Positions 11,340 to 21,393 of a stretch of 23,272 nt of DNA are shown here, one piece after another. The stretch comes from Ichthyophthirius multifiliis (taxonomy: Eukaryota > Ciliophora > Oligohymenophorea > Hymenostomatida). The notes below the pieces were generated by a model that had not been told where the DNA came from, ran no database searches, and worked only from the letters and a program-made list of their open reading frames with translations. How positions within the stretch are numbered: position 1 is the stretch's first letter; each line of letters opens with the position of its first letter. A program made the translations under genes and the position numbers. The DNA lies in the NCBI RefSeq assembly GCF_000220395.1, contig NW_004086436.1, positions 1 to 23,272 of the forward strand. Reading direction: 5' to 3'.

Positions 11340-11942
11340 TTATTTTATTTAGATATTTTACTTATAGTATTATATATATGAATTTAAATAATGGATGATT
11401 AAAAGGATTATCTTCATTCACATTTTAAAACATAAAATTAAATATATTTTATATAAAAGTTTGTATTTCTTCTTCTTTGAATTAATAATTTATTTTTTCT
11501 ATGCTTAAGGCTAATAAGGTTGGGTTTTTATTTATATATTAGAGAAATTCGATTATGTAGTCTCTGGCTATTTTAAATTGGATTATTCTATGTTTACAAT
11601 TGTGTAATTAGTTTGATGGATTATATTTACATATTCTTTAGTTTATTATTAATAATCTATCCTCCTTTAAATTTATTCATAATAATTTAAGGTTAGCTCA
11701 ATGCTTTTTTTATATGAAGTTTCAAGTTTCTACAATATTTATTGGACTTATTTTCTTTCTATTATTAATAAAAAAATATAATTATTTATAAGATTTTAAA
11801 TTTTACCGTTTTATAAATATAATGTTGTATTGTAAATAAATTGCTGTAAATTTTCCCAATCTGACTAAGTTTAAGTCAAATTTATATTATTGTTTTATTA
11901 ATGCAAAAATTAATTATGTTAATTAATGGAATTTTATATCAT
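8418..11942 (-). CDS. RasGAP-domain protein, about 1,014 residues, three one-base slips
   Basis: Exons: 11807-11942, 11362-11758, 10089-11286, 9312-10003, 9027-9254, 8806-8906, 8558-8747, 8418-8517, all joined by GT-AG introns of 40-120 nt. RasGAP proteins speed GTP hydrolysis by Ras-type GTPases. The best match, near residues 375-450, is MPKGIKIICKMIFLLLEDLE followed by INIISNFLISRWLIPSLV. This corresponds to the family's 'P..lR.IC..L' and 'FFFLRFINPAI' blocks, followed by a helix like NISIIMRILQRIFKQEYDDL. The first ~130 residues are Gln-rich coiled coil (QVQQILQKLETSYKKSIE). The last ~430 are helical with no recognised fold, perhaps comparable to the C-terminal part of IQGAPs. No convincing arginine finger was located. 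The frame needs one added base at each of three A/T6 runs: 11493-11498, 11177-11182 and 10999-11004. With these, all junctions and the final TGA agree. The intron at 9255-9311 is inferred from composition only, since it is frame-neutral. Confidence 0.75.
8964..9020. repeat. TA-rich tract in RasGAP intron
   Basis: A pure TA run of about 31 nt, then repeated TATTATA units, within the 8907-9026 intron. Confidence 0.9.
11292..11329. repeat. (TA)n microsatellite in RasGAP intron
   Basis: About 38 nt of pure TA inside the 11287-11361 intron, next to the 3' splice site (TGTAAG). Confidence 0.95.
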
Positions 11943-11982
11943 TTTTATTTAAAATATATTAAAATTAAAAATAATTAAATTA

Positions 11983-11989
<7 letters not shown>

Positions 11990-12021
<32 letters not shown>
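11990..12021. repeat. (TA)n microsatellite between tandem genes
   Basis: About 32 nt of TA in the 210-bp spacer (11943-12152) between the kinase-like gene's stop and the RasGAP start, both on the minus strand. The rest of the spacer is A/T with no coding sign. Confidence 0.9.
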
Positions 12022-12025
<4 letters not shown>

Positions 12026-12152
12026 TATATATATCCATATATATATAATAAATATATTCAAATAAATTAATAAATTTAAAGGTTTAAATATAAAATAAAA
12101 ATGTATATATTATAAATATATATATATCTGAATATTATCATATTTGCTACAT

Positions 12153-14726
12153 TCATTTTATTGATAAATTAAATTAGAAAGAATTTTCTTTCATACAAAT
12201 AAATTTTATTCCTCCTCCTTTTGGAACTATTTTTTATATAATACTATTACTCATTAATATGCCATAATGCATATTTTCTAAAAGATATATATTTGTCATA
12301 CTACAATTTTTTTAACTTAATGAAAAGTTAGAATTTTTTATTTAAGTTTTATTATCTAATTAGTTTTCTATATTTTCTTTTTAACAAACTACACTAATCT
12401 AATTTTATTTTATTTTATATTTATTAATATTTTTTTATATAAATATTTATTACTATAAGAAACTAATTTTAATTTTTCTTATAATCAACATTTATTATAA
12501 TAGTTGCTTTTTAATTTAGATTCATATTAATAAAATATATAATTAGATTATAAAAAACTCTATCTAATCTTTTTGGATCTTAAAATATTTTTTTAGTGAT
12601 ATTCTTATTATAATTAAGTATAATTTAATATTAATTATTTGATCTATTTTTAATTTTTTCAATAACATTTTCAATTAATTAATAAAGATTTATTTAACTT
12701 TTCATTGGAATGAACGTTCCACTTATTAAAAGTGATGAGATTGCAAAATCCTATAATAATTCAATAATACAATCTATTTTATTAATAAACCCTACGTAAT
12801 CAATTTATTAATTTGGTGTATTTTTCATAACTTATAGATAATCTTTACAATCTTAAATATCAATAGAGAGTTCTGAGATCATTTTACATACAAAATATTA
12901 GATTTTATTAACAGTTTAATATATAGTAATAAATGGATTATTATTAGTGACATCTTTGATATTAACTAATAGTATCATTTCGTTTTTTTCATAAATATTT
13001 TATTTAAAAGCACTAATTCTAACTTCTAAAATGATATATTTATCAAAAAATTGTCCAACTTCTAATTTATCTATATCTTTATTTTTTTTATATGCGCCAT
13101 TTTATTTCTATTTAACACAAAAAACTGTAATTGTTTGATTTTCTAAACAATTGGTATATATTTATTTAAAATAAGGAAATTCGGAAACATTTTAAGGTTT
13201 TTCATATTAAGTTAGAATATCATTTAAATTCAGAACCGAATTTTTAAATGAATATATATTCTATAAATCTAAAATGTTTTCAAGTAAATTTTCTATAGAA
13301 CAATTAAATAAATCACATGAATGAGAATTTGTGTATATTATAGATTCTTATTATTTATTTAATAAAATTATTGATTAATCAATGTTCATTATTAGTATAT
13401 CTTGGATTTTTAGTTTGAATTGTAATTCCATTAAATAGGTCTTCTGATTTATCGAATTATTTTACTCTATTTCTTCATCTTCAGGTACCTAGGAGTTTGT
13501 TTTAGAAATATTAATGACTTGGTTTATAAAATTATCTTCTTTTAAGTCAATATGCTTAGTAGAGTTTTAATCTGAGAAGTCTCTGGGGCTCAAGACGAGG
13601 TTGTTAAGTCTTGGAGATGTTAATTATTGGAGAAGTTCTGAGTTTTTTTTTAGATTTCGGTTCGTGTTTTCCTCTTCTTCGTTTGTATTTGATTAATTTA
13701 CTTCTTTTTCAGGTTTTTTTTTTTGGCTTATGAAATAATTATTATTATTGCCACCAAATTATGGAGAATTTAAATCGTTTTTTTTATTTAAAGGAGACTA
13801 TAATTTTATGAATTTATTTTCATTTATAAAGGTACTTTTTTATTTGCTTTTAATTTTTTTTAATATTTTTTCAAATAGTAGTTTATAGTAAAAAGTATTA
13901 CATATATTAAAATTTGGAAATATTTTTCAGTTTTTTTTAAATAAAAGGAATTATCATTTAAACGAAAAATTATATATATACAAATTGTTAAAGTACTCAA
14001 AATATTTTATTTTAAGAAATTTTTTTAGCTTTTTTATAAACTTAGAATTGAAAAACAGTAAATAAATATACATAAAAAGTCCATTTCTGATAAAAAATTA
14101 ATAATACGGAATTCTATAAAGGTGATTATACATAATATTTTTAATATTTAGGAAATTGTATAGATTATTTTTTTGAATTTATTGGTATATATGTTCAATA
14201 TTAGGATAAATAAGTGTAAGAAAATCAACGGGAAGGTATAAAAAAAACCAATATGGACTTATAATGATTGTTCGTTTAAAAAACTTATAAATAATTTGAT
14301 TGTTATGTCTAATATGAGGAAAAATAAGGTTATTATTTCACCCTTTATTTCTAATAGGTGGTATCTTTTTAAAAAATGTTGTCTTTTTTCATGCTATAAA
14401 GGAATTATTTAAGGAATGGTTTCGGATTTAATGAAATTTTTATCTAAATTTATATCTTATAAAGGATTAAATAATTTTTTTTTTTTAGGAGATTATAAAG
14501 AAAATTTAAATATTTATTAGTTTGAGGATGTTTAGGGAATTTAGTGTTATATTTATAGTGTTTCGGATTATACTTATGATATTTAGGGTTATATTACAGG
14601 GGTTTATAGTTAAATTTTATTTTAAGTTTCATATTATATGCTTTAATGTGATTCAATTTTTGTTTTTTTTATTGATTTTTATGGCTTTAATTAAGGTTCA
14701 GAATCTCCAAATGTTATATTTTCCAT
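12153..14726 (-). CDS. Six-TM PAS/histidine-kinase-like protein, degenerate catalytic boxes
   Basis: Exons 13836-14726, 12454-13797 and 12153-12398 total 2481 nt, 826 residues, in frame from ATG to TGA; introns are 38 and 55 nt. Residues 1-125 are Gln-rich. Six hydrophobic segments follow at about 131-150, 160-179, 189-206, 215-230, 241-255 and 269-284. Next come an acidic Ser/Asn linker, a PAS-like domain (DILIMNIDQSIILLNKQQES, ~420 on), a helical DHp-like segment and a C-terminal HATPase-like domain. The phospho-acceptor box aligns as FVCKMISELSIDIQ against FLANMSHELRTPLN, so His is Ser. The N box DPKRLDRVFYNLIIYFI keeps DP.RL and NL but has Tyr where the second Asn is expected. The G1 box aligns as ISVVCQKENI, without Asp or the glycines. 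A G2-like YGILMSNSII and a GGGIKF strand followed by SFQFNLSI remain. It resembles ciliate membrane sensor kinases but is probably catalytically inactive. Fold assignment rests on motif order by eye. Confidence 0.78.
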
Positions 14727-14908
14727 ATTAATTTTTTTACTTAATAAGAAATAAAAAATTTAATTGAACTTTAAGAATTATATATATTTATATTTAAAAA
14801 AATAAAAAAAATTGTTAAGTATATTTTATAATTTATATATATATATTTAAATTAATATTTTAAAAAATAGATATTTATTTCAATTTGTTTAAAAAAAATT
14901 ATTTTATA

Positions 14909-14985
14909 TCAATTAGTTTATACAATTAAGTTTTTCTAATCTTATATAAATATAAAAAATATTATAAAAGTTAATATTTGTATAT

Positions 14986-15030
<45 letters not shown>

Positions 15031-15770
15031 TATTTTTTTACTTTTTAAAAGTTCATTATTTTTTTTTTATTCTTCAATATTTTTTATTATCTCTTTTTTA
15101 TTATCTTCTAGTTATTATATATACTTTTCTAAAATTTAATAATCTTTAAAATTAACTAATTCTTTTAGTTCGGCTTCTTATTTATTTTTTTCAATTTCCT
15201 TAACAAAACTTTTCATATCTTTCCTCAAATAATTAATTTCGAATATTAAAAAAGTATTATGTTTCATTATAATTTCGGTATTCTTTTAATAATATATATT
15301 TCTATATATTAATATTTTATACATTTTTATTTGCAATTTAATTTTATCATGTTTTAATTTCAAGCTTGAAACAGATTTTTCTAAATATATTCTTTCCTTA
15401 TTTATTTCTTTTTATTTATTATTATTTTATATTCTTTTTCGAGCTAATTCATCTCCTTAAACATATTACTTATATAAATTAATAGCTTTTTATTTAAGGT
15501 TTTTAAAATTCTTTATATTATAATAATAAAATAAAATAATAATATATATATAAACGTATATTTCAGAGTGAGTATTAGATATTTCTTGTTCAAATAATTT
15601 TATATATTACTCATTTTAATTTATAGATTTTTATTAATTTATTAATTCTTATTTCATTCCTTTTTATCTTAATTTAAGATCATTTACAATAAGTACTATA
15701 AAATATGAAAAGTATAGACAAATTAATTAAATATATATAAATATAAAAATAAATATAAATATAATAATAA

Positions 15771-15835
<65 letters not shown>

Positions 15836-18073
15836 AATTATTATTAGTTCTTATAAAATGTTATATTTCTGAATTCATATTAGAAATTTATTCTTTCATT
15901 TTCATAATTTCTTCTTCTTTAGGTCCAATGTCTCTTTTAAGTTCTTTAATTTTATAATCTAGTACAAATTTAAATTTTTCCAATTCCTAAGTTTTTTATT
16001 TAAGTTCATAAATTCTTTTACTTTTATCATTTATTGCATTTTCTCTATCTAAGATATCTCTTTAATTATTATCTTTTTCTTTAAGAAGCATTTTATTAGT
16101 ATCTTGTATTTAATTAATATCTTCTATAATTTTTTTAAGTTTATTTTTTTATTCTTCTAGTTTTTATGCTTCAATTTCAAAATTACTTTTTTTTTCCATT
16201 TTTTTAATTTCATTTTTTTCTAAATTAAGGAATAAATCGTTCATATTATTATCATTTTCCATTTTTAATTTTTCTATTTATTCTTCGGCTTCACATTCAA
16301 TTCTATTTCGCATTTTTTCGAAATTTAATTGTAAAATTTGCCTTTTTTAATATAAATTTTAGTATTTTTCTTTTTCATTTGTTAATAAATCTTCGAATTG
16401 TTGAGTTTTTTCTTTAAATTATTTTTAGAAATCTGAGATGATTTTATGTTATTCGCTTTTAAATTTGATTTATTCATTTTTTTTTTTCAAAAAAAGCTTT
16501 TCTTTTCTCTCAGTTTACATTTGTATTTTTCTTTTATATTCATTTAGGATAATTTCCCTATTTTTTTAATGACTTTCTTTATTTTTCTCTATTTAATTTT
16601 CAAAGTTTTAATTTTTCTAATTTTTTTCGTTTAAAATATCCTCAATAGCCTATTTGTATATATTTTCCCTTTAAATTTTTACATTTTTTAACTCTGAAAT
16701 TTTCTCCTCAATAATTCTTTCTTTTTCATTTTAAATATTTACTAATTTAAGTTTTTCCGCTTTTATTTATTCCTTTAAATTATTATTTTCTTCCTTTATT
16801 TTCTCGAAATTCTCCTTTTTCATTAAAAAATCTTCACTTAATAAAACATCATTTTAGTCTTTCTTTTTATTTTCATAAATCACCAAACACCCTTCTTCTC
16901 CTCCCGAAAAAGCGTAAAAATCATCATAAGAAATTCCCAAACAATTCACTTTTTTAAAATTCCCTTAAATATCTTTCACATTCTCCCTTTCTTTTTCTTA
17001 AAAAATCCTCATAAATTACACTCTAATACCACAACTATACATCAACCACTCCCTATTCTTCATAATTTTCATACAACACACCTCATCTTCAACTAAAATC
17101 TTCCCTAAGTGACTTATTACGTATATTTTTTTCGCATCTCCTAAGAAATCTCGGGCTTCCTTATCTTATTTAGTCTATATGTGTATTCTATAAATACATT
17201 TTTCTTCCTATTATCCACTCACGAATACTATTCTTTCTAAATTTCCACTTTCTACATGTTATAAAGCTGATATACTTTAAATTTACAGCCCTTAAATAGA
17301 CAAAATCTAAGTTTTTTAAGGTGAAAGTTCATCTATTTTCCAAAAAAAGACATTTCCTTCTGAGTTTCCGGTAAAAAAGCCTAAATCATCTTCATCCCAA
17401 AAAAAACATCTAACTCTCCCGGCACCTTAAAAGTTAAGGTTTTCAATTTTTTCACCGGTTTAAAATTAATAAACTTAAATCGTTGAAAAATTATTGACCA
17501 CAAAAAGTCCTCCTCCATTTGAAAATTTTACATCTTTGCAATTTCTTACATGTAATTCTTTAAATGAAATTAATTATTATTAATATATATTCAGTAATTT
17601 TATTGTTTCTATAAAAGATACTATTATATAAAGACCTGAAGGATGAAAAGATACTGAATAAGCCTCTTCGTCGAATGTTGTTTAACTCTCTATTGCATTT
17701 TCTTTATAATTCCAAATTTTTACACTCTTATCTATACTACAAGTAACAATTAAATATTTTCTTATACAAACATCTAAACTTGTAATCTAATATTTATTAA
17801 AATAATTATATATATATATATATATATATATTTTATATATAAATATATTTATATATATAATTTAACTTTTTATTAATGAAAATAAGATATACAAGGTTCA
17901 AATAATAAGTTTTCTTCATTTATTGCAGATATTTCAGATGAAAAAGAAGCATATAATAATTAATTATTATCAGTACCAATATAGAGTTTATCTTAATTAG
18001 GAGTTAATAATAAAGAAATGATTTTAGAAGGAAAATCTTTAATCTTTAAATTTATATTTAAATAATTTAAAAA

Positions 18074-18106
<33 letters not shown>

Positions 18107-19152
18107 ATATTATTTTATATACTTATATTTTCTTATCTAATCTTATATATGGATTCTTAATATCAATATCACTTTTTACGAAAATTAAAATATTAGAATT
18201 ATTACTTCCTACAAGGAATCCTTCCGAAAATTAAGTAATACATTCTATAGAAAATCCCTCATTTATAGGGGATTAAGATAATATCAATTTAAATTCAAAT
18301 TAAGAATTAAAAAGTAAAATTTCTCCTGAATCAGTGCCTACAAGCATATTTTCGTCTTACAAAATACAATAAGAAAGATAATTATATGAATTTTATTAAT
18401 ATTTAATTTTAGTAAAAGGCTAATCTTTTTATCTCAAAATTAAATCTTAGCATAATTTATATGAGCGTATTTATGAATTTCCTAATAAACCTATAAAATC
18501 TTCCTCTTTAGGATGGAAAAAAATATTAATAAATTTTAAATTAATAGACATCTATTTTATTTGTACACTACTTATTATTTTTTATTTATTCCATTATATA
18601 TAAAATAATTAACAATCTGGTAATGAACTCTATAATATATAAATATATATATATTTATATTATATTATATTATAATATATTATATTATATATATAAATTA
18701 TTATATATATTATTTATAAATATTTTTATTTTTTATATCTAATTATATAATACTAAGGCTATTAAATATTTAGTTTCATCACTTTTACTGAAATCCAATG
18801 CAATATAAGAACTAGATTTACAATCTTGAGTTGTTATTATTTTTCTTTTTTCCGGTCTTAAAAAATCATATATTACTATAATTCCTGATGTGCTTTCTTC
18901 TGCCCAAGCTAAATATCTTTTTGAAGGACTTTATGTAATACATGTTATACCTTTTGTACCTGGATATGGGGTCAAAAATTATTATTTACTATCAATATTG
19001 TTTATTATTATGGCATTGCCTCCTGGATATATATAGGAGGTGTTGTCTTTATGTTAATATATGCTTTGCTTTAGATCATTTCGATAACCTAATATTGATT
19101 TAATTGCAAAGTTGAAGTTTTATTTAGGTAAAGAAGAATTTGTTTCAGTCAT
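14909..19152 (-). CDS. CFAP57: CFAP57 (WDR65), WD40 + coiled-coil ciliary protein
   Basis: CFAP57 is an axonemal protein linked to inner-arm dynein placement. Exons: 18754-19152, 18123-18629, 17867-18043, 15833-17786, 15556-15695, 15042-15510, 14909-14940. The sum is 3678 nt, 1226 codons with TGA at 14911-14909. The 1225 residues compare well with the ~1250 of the vertebrate protein. WD40-type repeats fill residues 1 to about 665. The diagnostic block [20 protein letters not shown], then KSVKIWNY, lies near 360-390, and [10 protein letters not shown] and [16 protein letters not shown] precede it. Later repeats include [14 protein letters not shown] and [14 protein letters not shown]. From ~680 to the end it is continuous coiled coil. 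All six introns are GT-AG and in phase; the last exon supplies only the final ten or so residues (QKNLIVQTN). Exon 4 is 1.95 kb and contains the least AT-rich sequence in this half. The start is the first ATG, 131 bp from a divergent gene. Confidence 0.93.
14980..15027. repeat. (TA)n microsatellite in CFAP57 intron 6
   Basis: TA repeats with one AA break inside the 14941-15041 intron. Confidence 0.93.
15777..15831. repeat. (TA)n microsatellite at a splice donor of CFAP57
   Basis: About 55 nt of pure TA directly abut the 5' splice site of intron 4 (15696-15832), so the donor reads GTATATAT and runs straight into the repeat. It is one of the longest pure TA tracts in the window. Confidence 0.95.
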
Positions 19153-19283
19153 TTTTTGTATGTCTATGCGTTTATATATAACGTTAATTTTTATTAATTA
19201 TTTTTTATTTATATATATATTTATTTTTTTTAGTTTATATATTTTTATTTTATTAAAATAATTTATTTTAAAAATAAATAAAA
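19153..19283. promoter_or_regulatory. Candidate bidirectional promoter, CFAP57 / small gene
   Basis: Only 131 bp separate the divergent start codons of CFAP57 (minus) and the small gene (plus). Both promoters must fit here or lie within the neighbouring genes. The sequence is T-rich near CFAP57 and A-rich near the other start. No specific motif is recognisable. The call rests on geometry alone. Confidence 0.45.
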
Positions 19284-20065
19284 ATGAGCTTGGAAAATTA
19301 ATAAGATTATAAAAAAACTTTTTTCAAACAATAGAGGATTTCAGAAAGAAAAGGACAATTCACATTAATAAAATTTTAATGAATATACATAAAGAACATA
19401 AAAAGAGTTTATTTTTAATATTATTTATTTAAATAAATAAAAATTATAATATATATTTAAAAAAAAAAGGTAAAAAAAATAATTATCTAATATTGGATAA
19501 TTGACTAAAATCACAAGTACAAATGATATATGGAAAACATAATAATATGCAAATGTAAAAAAATAATTAAATAAAATAGTAAATAAATATAAATAAAAAT
19601 AAGGATAAATGGAGAAAACTAGTTACAACAACTTATTATAATGGAGAACACAATGAATAGTAAAAAAATTAATATATATATATAAATATTATATAAATAT
19701 ATTTATTTATATATAATTATATATATATATTTTAATATTTTTTTTTAAATTTATTTATATATCTTTAATATTAGACAATTCATAAAATCTGATTAATTTA
19801 ATCCTGAAACTGTAAGAAAATAATGTAATATGAGAATTACTCGTATTTCTGAATATTCAAATGCTTTATATAATAATAGAGTAATTTTTTTATAATAATT
19901 AAATATAAGTTAGTTTTTTAAATATAATTAATTAATATATATTATAATATGTAATTTTTTATAATATATATATATATAAATATTTATATATATATAATTA
20001 TATATATTTTTTATTTTTTATATTTTTTTAAGGTTTTTATTAATCCTAAATTTACAAGTTGTTGA
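19284..20065 (+). CDS. Unidentified small protein, five exons (one likely one-base slip)
   Basis: I do not recognise this family. Exons: 19284-19406, 19470-19554, 19604-19659, 19775-19880, 20033-20065, with GT-AG introns of 49-152 nt that all preserve phase from exon 1's 3' end to the TGA at 20063-20065. The product is about 133 residues: a polar Gln/Asn/Lys-rich N terminus (MSLENQQDYKK...), then a better-ordered half with DIWKTQQYANDKWRKLVTTT, FNPETVRKQCNMRITRI and SEYSNALYNNRVFINPKFTS before a terminal Cys. There is no signal peptide or TM segment, and it is basic overall. Exon 1 starts in one frame (ATG AGC TTG) and continues in another (GFQKEKDNSHQQNF). The two agree if one base is removed from the A7 run 19311-19317 or the T6 run 19319-19324. 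It lies between CFAP57 and p28, which makes a ciliary role worth testing but proves nothing. Confidence 0.65.
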
Positions 20066-20169
20066 TTAAAATAAAAAAATTATAAGTAAAAAATTTGATT
20101 AAAAAATATTTATTAAATTATGTTTTATAAAAATAATAATTTCTTTTTATTTAAAAAAATAATAAAAAT
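20066..20169. other. 104-bp gap between convergent genes
   Basis: A/T-only sequence between the stop codons of the small gene and DNALI1, which face each other. No distinct terminator or poly(A) site is visible. Confidence 0.6.
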
Positions 20170-20672
20170 TCATCTTTTTCCTTCAAGTAATTATTACAAT
20201 TCTTCTTTTAATTTTTAATTATATTATTTAATTTTATCAGTTTCCATTTTATGATTTTCATTATCAAAATTAAGTTTATCATTTTCACTTTTTTTGTAAA
20301 AGCTATTTTTTCATCTAATTAATCAACATTTTTAGCTAATTCATCGCATTCTCTTTCTAAAAGCATAATTTTTTATCTCATATCAGTTTTTTTTATTCTG
20401 AATCAATCATTTTTCTCATACCATATGCAATAGAACTCTCATATAAAGTTTTATATGCATTAAGTTAGTTTTTAAATTCATCCCTGACTCTAACAAGTAG
20501 TAGACCTCTTTATTTACAATCTATAGTTATTTATCTAATTAATTCATCAAAACATTATTCATATAATTCTTCTCTTATAGGACATATACCTTAATTAATA
20601 TAATATCAAAAATAAATAATTATATATATACATATATATATAAAAATAATTTCAAATATAAAAATATATATT

Positions 20673-20710
<38 letters not shown>

Positions 20711-21054
20711 CCTGTTTCTCTAGCTTATCTTTATTCTAGTTTTTTATCAAGTTCTTCTTATAGAATAATTACTTCCATTTTTGTTGCTGGTGTTGAGAGT
20801 ACATTTTATATCCATAATTATCCGTTTTATAAATTGTATTATTTAGGAGGTAATATTTATTATAATATGTCCTCTGTACGATGTGCTTCTTTTTTTTCTT
20901 ACGAAATCATGGATTGTCCTTATAATTAAGAATGGTTTATATTTGATTATGTTAATTAGGTTTTTTTGGGTTTTTCATCTTTTTTTTTGCCAGCTACTGA
21001 TACTAGTATTGGTGTTGAATATTTAACTAAACTATTATTATTCATAGGAATCAT
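20170..21054 (-). CDS. DNALI1: Axonemal inner-arm dynein light chain p28 (DNALI1)
   Basis: p28/DNALI1 is a light chain of single-headed inner-arm dyneins in motile cilia. Two exons, 20712-21054 and 20170-20589, are joined by a GT-AG intron (20590-20711). The product is about 254 residues, the usual family length. Family blocks appear in order: the start MIPMNNNSLVKYSTPILVS (compare MIPPPDSL.KYD.PVLVS), ILPPKQYN, WIQNVLSTPATKMEVIILQE, LEQRQARETGICPIREELY, CFDELIRQITIDCKQRGLLL, LYESSIAYGMRK, then a C-terminal coiled coil ending QLLEGKR before TGA 20172-20170. The first ATG was chosen because the MIP start is conserved. The exon 2 frame is one base short at two T runs on the plus strand: 20387-20394 (after MIDSEQ) and 20289-20295 (after KIAFTKK). 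Because the predicted protein on both sides is well conserved, base-calling errors are more likely than decay. Confidence 0.93.
20673..20697. repeat. (TA)n tract in DNALI1 intron
   Basis: A short TA microsatellite with flanking broken TA runs, about 15 nt from the splice donor of the 20590-20711 intron. Confidence 0.88.
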
Positions 21055-21393
21055 AAATTTAATTTTTTTTATTTAATATTTAATTTATATAATAATTTTA
21101 AATAATAAAAAAGTTATTTTTTTCTTTTTTTCTTTTAATATTTTTATATAAATTCGTTTATTTTCGAAAATATAATTCTTAATGTTTTTTTATTAAAATA
21201 ATTATGGTTTTTATCATCTATATTTTTTTTGTTTACTCTAACAATTTTACAATTAAACTTTAAAAATTTACATATTATTTAATATAAATTTTATAAAACA
21301 AATATATATATTATATTTATACATATATATATATATTTTTAATATAAATTTTGTTACATATTTTAACATAAAATATAGTACTTTATTTTAATT
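21055..21393. other. A/T spacer upstream of DNALI1
   Basis: It should contain the DNALI1 promoter. There is no convincing coding frame. A plus-strand ATG at about 21203 opens onto a short hydrophobic peptide (MVFIIYIFFVYSNN) that could be mistaken for a signal peptide. It is followed by pure A/T and no usable splice donor that would link it to the downstream fragment, so it is not called. Confidence 0.5.

Noticed and set aside
11199-11381. A 60-codon standard-code open frame on the plus strand rich in Tyr-Ile
   Set aside because: It spans a RasGAP exon edge and the TA microsatellite of the adjacent intron. There is no coding character of its own.
14522-14731. A 69-codon standard-code open frame on the plus strand, hydrophobic
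   Set aside because: It is antisense to the Gln-rich first exon of the kinase-like gene. The hydrophobic look comes from complementing Gln/Lys/Asn codons.
20170-20589. DNALI1 as a decaying pseudogene because of two frame slips
   Set aside because: All conserved blocks are intact on both sides of each slip, splice sites and stop are in place, and both slips are in long T runs like those in other genes of the window.
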